Source: Candidatus Altimarinota bacterium
GTDB lineage: Bacteria; Patescibacteriota; Gracilibacteria; BD1-5; UBA6164
Length of the DNA stretch: 7,269 nt
Assembly (NCBI GenBank): GCA_020631575.1
Contig: JAHDGX010000047.1
Location: 1-7,269, forward strand
Direction: 5' to 3'
Shown one piece after another: positions 1-6,640 of this stretch. How positions within the stretch are numbered: the first letter of the stretch is position 1; each line of letters begins with the position of its first letter. The notes beneath the pieces were generated by a model, which worked only from the letters and a program-made list of their open reading frames with translations, ran no database searches and was not told the origin of the DNA. Made by a program: the position numbers and the translations under genes.

Positions 1-262
1 CTCCTTGGTAGGCTATTGTAGTTCCTGAAGCTGTAACCTCTACTGAGTTATCTGGGAGTGGGAGGCTCTTGGTTGATCCATAGACTTGAAGTGAGTCTGA
101 GAGTTTAATCATTTGGCTGATTCTATTAGAATCTCTGGCTCCAGTAAGATAACCAGAGTAACTTACAAAACCTATAGTAGAGAGAATACCTACTATGGTA
201 ATTACTACGATGAGTTCTACGAGGGTAAAAGCTTGGAATACTTTTCAAGATATCTTCTTCAT
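1..262 (-). CDS. Type IV prepilin-like protein (5' part; runs off the left edge)
   Basis: The N-terminus is a class III (prepilin) signal. A short basic leader (MKKISGKVFQA) is followed by FTLVELIVVITIVGIL, with cleavage expected between A11 and F12 and E16 in the usual +5 glutamate position. The hydrophobic helix (about residues 12-32) would be the membrane anchor and pilus-core helix. It is followed by the ARDSNR segment and an LQVYGSTKSLPLPDN stretch, as in many pilin-like proteins of candidate-phyla bacteria, and then TASGTTIAYQG. Eighty-seven codons are visible and the C-terminal part lies outside the window. Codon 6 is TGA, read as glycine; under the standard code the gene would stop after five residues. 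The start is the ATG at 262, with no Shine-Dalgarno sequence. It is divergent from the flavin genes, 103 bp away. Major pilin or minor pseudopilin cannot be decided. Family call is firm. Confidence 0.9.
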
Positions 263-365
263 GTATAATTTTTAAGAATAATTTTAATTATGAAGTTATA
301 GTATTATTATATAGCCATATAGCAATATTTATGCTATTGCGATTATGGATAAAAATATTATAAAT
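263..365. promoter_or_regulatory. Divergent intergenic region, prepilin / riboflavin synthase
   Basis: This 103-bp, very AT-rich spacer must hold the start signals for both divergent genes. Several TATAAT-like hexamers occur, but none has a convincing -35 partner, so I place no promoter. Two overlapping inverted repeats are visible: ATAGCA (319-324) with TGCTAT (332-337), and GCAATA (322-327) with TATTGC (335-340). They share bases, so only one hairpin could form at a time. No conserved FMN (RFN) riboswitch elements are recognisable. Confidence 0.4.
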
Positions 366-944
366 ATGTTCACTGGAATAATAGAAAAGCAAGCGAAAAT
401 ACTTGAGAGAAATTGATGAAAATTTGTTATTGAAAATCTATTTCCCTGAGAGTTACAACTGTGACAATCAATTGCTCACGATGGAGCTTGTATGAGTATT
501 GATTCTCTCGGAGAAGAAAGCTACAGTTTTTTCATGATGCAAGAATCTCTGAATAAAACCAACTTTTGATATAAAAAAGTATGAGACAGCTTTAATGTTG
601 AGAGATGTCTGAAAGCTGAAGATAGAATAGATGGACATTTTGTAAGTGGCCATATTGATACCACTGGAGAAATAACTTATTTAGAAAGAATAAAAGATAA
701 CTCTCTCATTATTTGAGTAAGCTTTGATGAAAAATTTTCAAAACTTACTATAGAAAAAGGATCGATAGCAATAAATGGTGTCAGCCTGACTATCGTAGAT
801 AAAAAGCCTACATATATATCTGTCTCACTTATCCCTCTCACTCAGGATTGGACGAATTTAGGAAGTATAAGACTCTGAGAAAAAGTAAATCTGGAGTTTG
901 ATATGCTTGGAAAATACATACTAAATACACAAAGTAATGATTAA
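366..944 (+). CDS. ribE: Riboflavin synthase (alpha chain), 192 aa
   Basis: This enzyme converts two molecules of 6,7-dimethyl-8-ribityllumazine to riboflavin plus the pyrimidinedione, in the cytoplasm, normally as a trimer. Both lumazine-binding barrels are present. The first runs from MFTGIIE (residues 1-7) through GQSIAHDGACMSI (33-45, Cys42) and VGDSFNVER (72-80). The second starts near GHFVSGHID (90-98) and contains NGVSLTI (137-143), SLIPLT (154-159) and GEKVNLEFD (171-179). The C-terminal helix carries LGKYI. At 192 aa it is at the short end of the family. Eight codons are TGA (17, 18, 28, 33, 68, 73, 117, 171). Several coincide with glycines conserved to E. coli riboflavin synthase (33, 68, 73, 171), direct evidence that UGA means Gly. 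The stop is TAA. The last bases overlap the start of the next gene by 8 bp, implying translational coupling. The symbol ribE follows E. coli usage (ribC in older literature). Confidence 0.96.
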
Positions 945-1686
945 GAGTATCTCAGGAGAAGTAATTCATGGAGAAAAACTATGAAGAGTATTATGATTTC
1001 CAACAGCCAACATAGCGTATACATCTGATGATATTGATAATAGTGTATTTCACATAAATATCGTAATTGATGACATAATATATAGAGGTATGTGAAGCTA
1101 TATGGTACAAAAACGAGTATTTGAGGCACATATTTTTGATTTTGATAGTGATATTTATGGGAAGAAAATAGAAGTTATTCTCCTAGAGAAAGTGAGGGAT
1201 AATAGGAAATTTGATAGCCTAGAGGATCTAAAAGAGCAAATCTGAAATGATAAAAAAACTATATTACAAAGACAAGTACATGTCCTCACGTTTTGAAGTT
1301 TTGATGTGGTTCATAAAGGTCATGAGTATTATTTACGGCAGGCAAGAAAATATGGAACTCATCTCACTACAATAGTAGCACATGATTATAATATAGAATC
1401 TATAAAGTGACAAGCTCCACAAAACACGCAGAGCCGAAGAATCAAAGATGTAGAAAATATGTGAATAGCCTGTGAAATTATTGCTTGAAAAATAGAAAAT
1501 CCTCTCAGCTGGATATGAGAATTGAGGCCTGACATAATTTGTTTGTGATACGATCAGAGATGACCTTTTGTAGATCTATTACAAGAAGAGATAGACTCAC
1601 TCAAACTTTTGACACAGATTATACGAATCCCCGCATTTGATCCTCAGATATATAAAAGCTCCCTCCTCAAAAAGAAGAGAAAATAA
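937..1686 (+). CDS. Riboflavin kinase-FAD synthase fusion, reversed domain order, 249 aa
   Basis: Two domains are read in one frame. Residues 1-112 are a flavokinase (RFK) domain. It has GRVLGFPTANI (16-26), where Thr23 and Asn25 are the expected Mg-ATP ligands, then FEAHIFDFDSDIYGK (62-76) with the likely catalytic Glu63, then a KVRDNRKFDSLEDLKEQI helix (85-102). Residues 114-249 are a nucleotidyltransferase of the glycerol-3-phosphate cytidylyltransferase/archaeal RibL type. It has FGSFDVVHKGH (119-129, HxGH at 126-129), QSRRIKD (165-171) and RPDIICLGYDQ (197-207). Predicted activities are riboflavin + ATP to FMN, then FMN + ATP to FAD. Standard bacterial RibF has the adenylyltransferase first and a different subfamily, so this is not ordinary RibF. 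Eleven TGA codons are read as Gly, including G16, G20, G120 and G204 within motifs. The ATG at 937 overlaps riboflavin synthase by 8 bp. The last six codons lie inside a palindromic terminator. The kinase domain is on the short side, and the nucleotide/flavin specificity of the second domain is inferred. Confidence 0.88.
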
Positions 1687-1704
1687 TTATTTTCTCTTCT
1701 TTTT
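1669..1704. terminator. Shared bidirectional terminator, perfect 36-bp palindrome
   Basis: Each arm is 18 bases (AAAAAGAAGAGAAAATAA and its exact complement), centred between 1686 and 1687. It forms a long A/T-rich hairpin with three G-C pairs and ends in T5 on either strand, as expected for intrinsic termination in both directions. It lies entirely inside coding sequence: the left arm is the last six codons of the plus-strand gene, the right arm the last six codons of the minus-strand gene. Termination activity is inferred from structure. Confidence 0.75.
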
Positions 1705-2094
1705 AGATTTTCCAAGTATTTCTTGATATTCCTCGAGTTCAGACCACTTTTTATCATGGGCAAGTTTTGCTTGATCTGGCCAAGTTGTAACACTTGTAGT
1801 AGCAAGCTTATTTCATCACTTTTCAATAAGTTCTTCTAAATCCTGTACATGAAGGGAGAATATATCTTTATAAGAAAAGATATCATGCTTATGAAGATAT
1901 TTTTCTGTTACTGGACCTATCCCCTCTATGAGCTGTAAATCATCTTCTTTCACTAATTCGACTACAGCATCTTCTTTAGGTCCTGAAAGCCTCGGAATGA
2001 GACTCCAATGGAACATAATTCAAAGAAAAAATGCACCGAGAAGCATAATAATTATTTCTAAGCTTGCAGCAGCAATTTCTGGATTTCAAAACAT
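1687..2094 (-). CDS. Membrane-anchored helix-hairpin-helix protein, 135 aa
   Basis: One N-terminal transmembrane helix (about residues 8-29) is followed by a basic turn (HWSLIPR) that suggests the rest faces the cytoplasm. Residues 50-92 form a helix-hairpin-helix/H3TH-like domain with EDDLQLIEGIGPVTEKYL, where IEGIGP is the hairpin signature. Then come TTWPDQAKLAHDKKWSELEEYQ (103-124) and a basic KSKKKRK tail. The hairpin domain plus a TWPxQAxLA...WxEL..YQ tail is a combination I recognise from small proteins annotated as 'predicted flap endonuclease-1-like 5' DNA nuclease' or as HhH-domain proteins. No nuclease active site is visible, so DNA binding or protein contact is the safer guess. 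Four TGA codons (3, 25, 93, 94) are read as Gly. The ATG at 2094 is the first after an in-frame TAA and lies 11 bases after the upstream gene's stop, so the two are probably co-transcribed. No Shine-Dalgarno sequence is seen. Confidence 0.82.
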
Positions 2095-2105
2095 CGTAAT
2101 GGATA

Positions 2106-2780
2106 TTAATTAGTAAAGCAGGCAATATCATTGATCGTTGCAACCGTAGTTCTTCAGACATATCATGTAGGTTCTGTAATTCCCCATGGATCGAGCATCT
2201 CTTCTTTATATTCTAATTGTAGTTTTTTCACTGCTTCAAGATCATTTTCTCCAAATACACCATCTACTTCTGATACATATCATTTACTCTGTAAAAAGCT
2301 TTCAAGTTTCTTCATCTGCTTTTGAGAATTTTCAGCTCCTATACTCAGTGGTCCAATAAGTGGAGAGCTGCATATATCTCACTGATCACTCGCACCTTCA
2401 GCCTCTGTTATATTTTGGGACGTCTCTTCACTTTCATCTTTAGATCAACTTGATGATATTTCACTCGTAGAACCAGACGCTACGATAGATGGTGGCACAT
2501 ATGATTCTCACAGTACATCTTCAGCAGATAGCTTTGGAGAAGATATTTCTTCCCCAGAAGATGTTAGCCCTGAAGATTCCTTTTCTTGCTGTGTGTTAAG
2601 CTCAGAAGTAATGAAGTTTTCTTGAGTTATTATATTTTGCGTATTTTCTACTTTTTCTTGCTGTTTCACTATACCATTTCAGTCGCACAGTCACTGAATA
2701 TTACACGTATACCAATACCAAGATGTATAGCCCCAAAGAGTTATGAGGAGAAGCGTTATTATAAAAGGAATTTTTTTCAT
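2106..2780 (-). CDS. Membrane-anchored peptidoglycan-binding-like protein, 224 aa
   Basis: A basic start (MKKIPF) and one hydrophobic segment (about residues 5-24) form an uncleaved anchor or signal. They are followed by WYWYTCNIQGLCDGNG (21-36). Residues about 37-130 are a low-complexity linker rich in Ser, Glu, Gln and Thr, likely disordered and extracytoplasmic. Residues 157-221 resemble a PG_binding_1 repeat: LESFLQSKGYVSEVDGVFG (159-177), LEAVKKLQLEY (181-191), then DPWGITEPTGYVGRTTVATIN (197-217). This matches the usual Y...DGvfG....AVk.fQ......Gy.g..T pattern. The expected role is non-catalytic attachment to the cell wall; no hydrolase domain is present. Cys137 and Cys221 flank the domain and could pair. 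Eight TGA codons (30, 34, 91, 112, 134, 167, 206, 209) are read as Gly. I chose the ATG at 2780 because it gives a typical anchor. The frame stays open upstream to an ATG at 2894, but that would overlap the divergent gene and its control region. Confidence 0.8.
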
Positions 2781-2805
2781 AAAATTTAAATTTATTTTAT
2801 ATGTT

Positions 2806-2836
2806 TCTATACTAAAGAGAAGCGTATTGTTGTCAA
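2806..2836 (-). promoter_or_regulatory. Candidate sigma-70-like promoter for the peptidoglycan-binding gene
   Basis: On the minus strand a perfect TTGACA (-35, at 2831-2836) is followed by two possible -10 elements: TAGTAT (2809-2814, spacer 16) or TATAGA (2806-2811, spacer 19). Each matches four of six consensus bases. The start codon lies at 2780, leaving a short leader. The perfect -35 is the strongest point; the -10 is weak, and nothing is known here about sigma-factor specificity in this lineage. Confidence 0.45.
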
Positions 2837-2862
2837 ATAAGAGCCAAAAACTTGCATGGCCA

Positions 2863-2882
2863 TTGAGTATGAATATACTCAA
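2863..2882 (+). repeat. Inverted repeat ending 3 bp before a start codon
   Basis: The arms TTGAGTAT (2863-2870) and ATACTCAA (2875-2882) are perfect complements around the four-base loop GAAT. The structure stops three bases before the ATG at 2886 of the secreted-protein gene. It could be an operator for a dimeric regulator or, in the mRNA, a small hairpin controlling translation. It abuts an 8-bp palindrome, ATGGCCAT (2856-2863). Function is inferred only. Confidence 0.5.
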
Positions 2883-2885
2883 ATT

Positions 2886-3776
2886 ATGAAACATATACTC
2901 CTTTTTTTATGCATTTTTTCTATCACATGAGTGTTCTCATTTTATTGAGTTCATGCAAATGACGTGTGTGGATCTCAAAAATGATATGAGCTCTATGCCT
3001 GTAGAACTGAAAACATATGTAATGCGTATGAATCTGACAAACCTGTCTATGCAAGTGAAGACTTTGAAAGAGCTGAGGACGCTTCTCCTGAGTTTCAAAA
3101 CCAGCAAGTAGATGCTCCTGCTCTTGATAGCGCAAAAAAGATATATCGAGAGAATATGTGAAATATATATAAGTGTTGAATGATTCAATCACAAAGGAAT
3201 TCCCTCAATAAACTTGCAAAATTTATCAAGCAAGAATCATCTGGGCAACTATCTGACGCACTTTGAGGACAAATAGAGCAGCGAATAAATAGATTAGAAC
3301 TATCGAGTAATAGTATATGATGTGCCCTCACTGACACGACAACTGAACAAAATAAACTTAATATACTCAGAGAAACAACTCACCAAATGTGTAAATACAC
3401 GAGCTACTTAGAATATATTAAATCATTCTATGAGGATACTGGAAATAACTATAGTAGAGCAAATCCTAGTGACTGACAGCTTGCCGATGGAACCTATGAT
3501 GCTGAGACTATAGCAAAACTTACCAAGACAACTCCAAGAGCTCTTTCAAACGAGATTAATACAACCAAAAATGCTATAGCAAACGAAATCTCTCGTACAT
3601 ATAAAGTATTTCCTCTCGCGTTCCACGCATATAGTGAATATGAAAATAACTTTCCTATACACTTCCTTCTCGAAGTTATAAAATGAGACTTTCTTATACT
3701 CAGACAACTCATGTATCAAAACCTCATGCCAATAGCCCAGCTCTGACTTAAAGTTATAAATGCTATGAGCTTCTAA
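2886..3776 (+). CDS. Secreted protein of unknown function, six-cysteine, 296 aa
   Basis: I do not recognise the family. Residues 1-24 are a classical signal peptide (MKHILLFLCIFSITGVFSFYGVHA), with likely cleavage after VHA. The mature part has six cysteines (28, 39, 45, 97, 146, 169), an even number compatible with three disulfides. Residues 80-180 are mostly polar and look helical. The end, LMYQNLMPIAQLGLKVINAM (275-294), is a distinct amphipathic or hydrophobic segment. No catalytic motif is apparent. Ten TGA codons (15, 21, 33, 92, 98, 127, 145, 197, 267, 287) are read as Gly. Standard decoding would break the gene at once, inside the signal peptide. The start follows the inverted repeat at 2863-2882, and the TAA stop is followed immediately by a strong hairpin terminator, so this is probably a single-gene unit. 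It is divergent from the peptidoglycan-binding gene, hinting at a shared envelope role. Confidence 0.85.
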
Positions 3777-3802
3777 AAAAAATCCCCTATAGGGGATTTT
3801 TT
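3777..3802. terminator. Shared bidirectional terminator
   Basis: A 26-bp perfect palindrome has stem AAAAAATCCCC (3777-3787), central TATA and GGGGATTTTTT (3792-3802). The GC core with a T6 run on each strand is a textbook intrinsic terminator working both ways. It begins one base after the TAA of the plus-strand secreted-protein gene and overlaps two bases of the minus-strand transporter stop codon at 3801-3803. Confidence 0.9.
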
Positions 3803-4673
3803 AAATTTCCAATCATAAGTAAGTCTTCACAAACCATCCGATACAAAAAGATACAAGGGCAACTCACAGAGAGATACATGCCATTTCAGTGAATCTCTTT
3901 TTGAAATTGTAATCCTTAGCAACAGATATATAAAAATTAAAGAGTCCTATTATACTCAAAGCAATAAGAAGCGTTGCTCCGAGGGCATGAAACGGGTTAC
4001 TGAGAAGAAGATATGGAGCAATGAGAAATGCTACCGTTCCAATGTATGCAAATCAGGTATACGTTGCCGAAACAAGAGCCTCTTTCGTATCTTCTCCATC
4101 TTCTTGTCTTTGTGAGAGAAACTCACTGGCAGCCATAGAAAAAGAAGCTGAAATACCAGTAATAAGACCTATAAGAGCAATTGATCTACTATTTTGTATG
4201 GCAAATGTAAATCCAGCAAGTGCTCAGGTGAGTTCTACAAGAGCATCATTGAGGCCAAGCACTACTGATCCCATATATCAGAGCTTTGCTTCATGTAGCA
4301 TGTCTATAAGTTCTTTTTCATGTTTTTCTTCATCTTCTAGTATTTTTTGAACTTCTGGATAGGATTTTCAAAGTTTTTTATACATAATCTGCGCATCTGC
4401 TTCTCATAGCTCCATCAATTTGAGTCCAAAAGTAAGACCAAGAATCCTGCTTATCATTATATATTTTTGTACCCTCCAAGACCTTGACTTTACATCTTTT
4501 CCAGTTATTTCTCGAAGCATCTTATAATGCTTTTTTTCATCAGCTGCAATACTTGCAAGAATTTTTTTATTTTTCGGAAGTTTTTCCTTGCGCGCGAGAA
4601 TCGTGTATATAGCGAGTGATTCAGCCTCATCTCTTTGTACCTGTAGAAGTAGTTTTTGTGTTTTCTTACTCAT
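3801..4673 (-). CDS. Ferritin-like/VIT1-CCC1 family metal transporter, 290 aa
   Basis: Residues 1-130 form a rubrerythrin/ferritin-like four-helix domain with di-iron ligand candidates E16 or E18, ExxH at 46-49 (EKKH), E88 or E91, and ExxH at 115-118 (EEKH). Residues 131-290 form a VIT1/CCC1 domain with the signature LGLNDALVELTGALAGFTFA (139-158), SMAASEFLSQRQE (179-191), and about five hydrophobic helices (137-158, 164-183, 205-226, 231-250, 262-285). Proteins with this layout move Fe(II)/Mn(II) across the membrane, the ferritin-like part probably sensing or delivering iron; direction is not deducible. Seven TGA codons (90, 102, 132, 150, 207, 270, 287) are read as Gly. The last gives the C-terminus TYLGLEI, matching the usual family ending, so the stop is the TAA at 3801, not the UGA four codons earlier. 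It lies 59 bp downstream of the esterase gene, last in the likely operon. Confidence 0.92.
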
Positions 4674-4732
4674 AGTGTGTTGTAAAGAAGTATTGAATCT
4701 ATACTAAGACAAAAGAAATAAAATTCTATATT

Positions 4733-5419
4733 TTATTTTTCTATTATTTTTTCGTCTTTGAGAAATCCATACATATTTGCTACTATGATATCGTACCCAT
4801 CAGGGTTCGGGTGAATCCTATCAGAGAGGTTATATCGCGCATAACCTCCGACTCACTCTAGAAAACTTTCAAGTCTGTATACAGATTTTCTCTCTTTGGC
4901 AATCTCCTTGTACGCTTTTTTAAAAGAGCTACTATATGAAAGTCAGAGGTTTATAGGAATCTGCATTCAACCGAGAACTATTTTTCTCTCCCCATCATCA
5001 AACATATCTATAATTTCTATAATGTTCTTCTTCATATCTTCTACAGACTTTGATCTGAGTCCATCATTTCCTCATATTACCAGCAAAACTATATCTGGAT
5101 CCTGCTCGACATAGAGTTCAGCTCTCGCAAGAGCATCCGCTGACGTATCTCCACTAACTCAGGCATTTATCACTTCATAGTTATATCCTTCTTCCTCCAG
5201 AAGCTTTTCGAGTTTTGATGGATAGTTATCACTTTGTTCTACTCAATATCAAGCAGTAAGAGAATCTCAGAGTGCAAGTATCTTTTGAGTTCCTAAAAAG
5301 TCATCTTTCATATCTTCGAGCGTTGTTGAATTTGAAGTCAATCTATTGTCTTTGTCCGATACTGGAAGACAGGAAGCAAGGACGAGAATACTCGTAAACA
5401 AGAGTAATATTTTTTTCAT
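4733..5419 (-). CDS. SGNH/GDSL-family lipoprotein esterase (TesA-like), 228 aa
   Basis: A lipoprotein signal peptide ends in the lipobox LASC, with Cys17 as the predicted lipidated residue, so the enzyme should be membrane-tethered outside the cytoplasm. After a polar linker come the SGNH blocks: LALGDSLTAGYG (48-59) with nucleophile Ser53, NAGVSGDTS (85-93) with oxyanion Gly90, IGGND (115-119) with Asn118, and DRIHPNPDGY (200-209) with Asp200 and His203. These are the family's full catalytic set. The closest type is the bacterial arylesterase/thioesterase I (TesA) group, acting on acyl esters or lysophospholipids; the real substrate is unknown. Eight TGA codons (51, 57, 59, 87, 116, 151, 159, 189) are read as Gly; codon 51 is the G of GDSL. 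The start is six bases after the stop of the DUF1295 gene, so they form one transcription unit. No Shine-Dalgarno sequence is seen. Confidence 0.93.
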
Positions 5420-5425
5420 GTATAC

Positions 5426-6205
5426 TTATTTTTTAAAGCTAATTTTTGAAAAGTCTGGAAAAAATATTGGAGTAATTTCACTATATTTTTCGTAATTTTT
5501 TTGTCATTTATATCTCTCCTCTAGCAGTGGCACTCCTGATACATATCTCACTAGAATAGTTATAAGCAGCCAACCTGCAAATCCCCATAAGCTCACCTGT
5601 GATACGATTACGGCTATACCAAACCAAAATACAGATTCACCAAAATATTGTGGATATCTTGAAAAACATCTGAGTCATCCTGTAAGAATATCTCCTTTTT
5701 TCTTATTTTTTATAAATCAAGCCAACTCAGCATCTGACCTCGCTTCGTATAATAATCCAAAGAATGCTATACTCGCTCAAAGAAATGTGAGAATGAGATT
5801 TTCTTCTATTACAGTCTGCAAATTTAAAATCAATATTGGAGTAGCCACCAGGAACATGAGTATTCACTGTAACATATATACTTGGAAAAAACTTCGAATT
5901 TTAAAGTAAGTCCATGCATCTCTCCATCTTGCATACCTTGCATCTTCTTTTCAGGTATATGGCAATTTCTTGGAAAGAATATTAAGAAAAAGTCTCACTC
6001 ACCAGGCTGAGACTAGAAGAGTCATAATGACCTGTGAAGTATATCAGCTTCAACTTAAATAATAACTAATGACTGCTATTATGACAAATCACACACCCCA
6101 AAACACATCTGCAATAGAGTTATCTTTGAGCCTGAGAGAGAGAAGAAATAATGCGAGAAAACATACATCCAGAACTATTCCTATTATCAATAAATCTTGT
6201 ATCAT
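5426..6205 (-). CDS. DUF1295 / steroid 5-alpha-reductase-like membrane protein, 259 aa
   Basis: This is an integral membrane protein with about six hydrophobic segments (roughly 5-23, 34-50, 58-78, 107-128, 133-153, 190-222). Family landmarks are DNSIADVFWGVGF (28-40), RYARWRDAW (90-98), RSFFQVYMLQG (104-114), the LLYEARSDAELA segment (151-162), LTGGLRCFSRYPQYFGESVFWFG (174-196) and VSGVPLLEERY (222-232). This pattern is DUF1295, related to 3-oxo-5-alpha-steroid 4-dehydrogenases and isoprenylcysteine methyltransferases. The RYPQYFGE region is the family's usual cofactor-binding segment. A lipid-modifying reductase or methyltransferase is likely, substrate unknown. Ten TGA codons (39, 52, 54, 69, 85, 114, 143, 163, 177, 234) are read as Gly. 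R104, in a strongly conserved position, is a CGA codon. The gene lies six bases after the DUF2177 gene and six before the esterase gene. Confidence 0.9.
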
Positions 6206-6211
6206 AGTATG

Positions 6212-6640
6212 TTATAAAACAGTATTAATCCAATTTTGAAAGGTGTACATAGCAAGAGTAATCATCGCGCAAAGAAATGTTCCCCACATGATATCAATCG
6301 CAACAAATCCTACTGGATAGTTTTTCATAAAAGTAAGATTTGTGAGATCATACATCGCGTACATGAGAAATCCCATGAGCGCTCCGTATCCTAGTGCTGT
6401 TTGGTAACTCGTCACGAGCCCTGACTTGAGTACAAATACAAATATCATCGCTGTAATCACAAACCAAGCAGCGAGACCAACTCAAAGCTTCATATCAATA
6501 GTCCCGTTTTGAGAAGTAACAAGATCACCAAAACTATCGATGATATACTGATGTACCACTCTTCCAAGAAATATAGCGTCTCCAATAAGAATCACAAGAT
6601 ATCCTACTCCAAAAGTCAGAGCGAGTTTTAAAAATTCCAT
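6212..6640 (-). CDS. DUF2177 family membrane protein, 142 aa
   Basis: This small protein has four predicted transmembrane helices (about 4-28, 51-72, 80-97, 108-131). Diagnostic segments are GDAIFLG (20-26), GALMGFLMYAMYDLTNLTF (86-104) and VAIDIMWGTFLCAM (113-126), which match the DUF2177 consensus (DAIWLG, GFFAYATYDLTN, DIxWG). No biochemical function is established for the family. In other bacteria I recall DUF2177 genes near DUF1295 and lipid-modifying genes, which fits the next gene here. One TGA codon (53) is read as Gly; standard decoding would lose the first transmembrane helix and leave an 82-residue fragment from Met61. The start at 6640 gives the full domain. It is first in the minus-strand operon and divergent from mutY. 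Confidence 0.9.

Noticed and set aside
263..365. FMN riboswitch before the flavin genes
   Set aside because: The region is short, AT-rich and lacks the conserved helices and loop sequences of the RFN element.
338..365. A TTGCGA / TATAAA promoter directly before riboflavin synthase
   Set aside because: The -10-like TATAAA ends one base before the ATG, so transcription would start inside the gene; the match is likely due to base composition.
366..1686. Frequent in-frame TGA codons as evidence of pseudogenes
   Set aside because: The frames are otherwise uninterrupted, motifs are intact on both sides of each TGA, and TGA sits on conserved glycines; recoding explains all of them.
2781..2894. Start of the peptidoglycan-binding gene at the upstream ATG (2894)
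   Set aside because: It would add 38 residues with no family support, bury the MKKIPF anchor, and overlap the divergent gene's start and the candidate TTGACA promoter.
4021..4350. A 109-residue plus-strand open frame
   Set aside because: It lies wholly antisense to the transporter gene, resembles no protein family, and the opposite strand carries clear conserved motifs.
4404..4673. A stand-alone 89-residue rubrerythrin-like protein
   Set aside because: It ends only at an in-frame TGA; the frame continues through the rest of the ferritin-like domain into a complete VIT1 domain ending in TAA.
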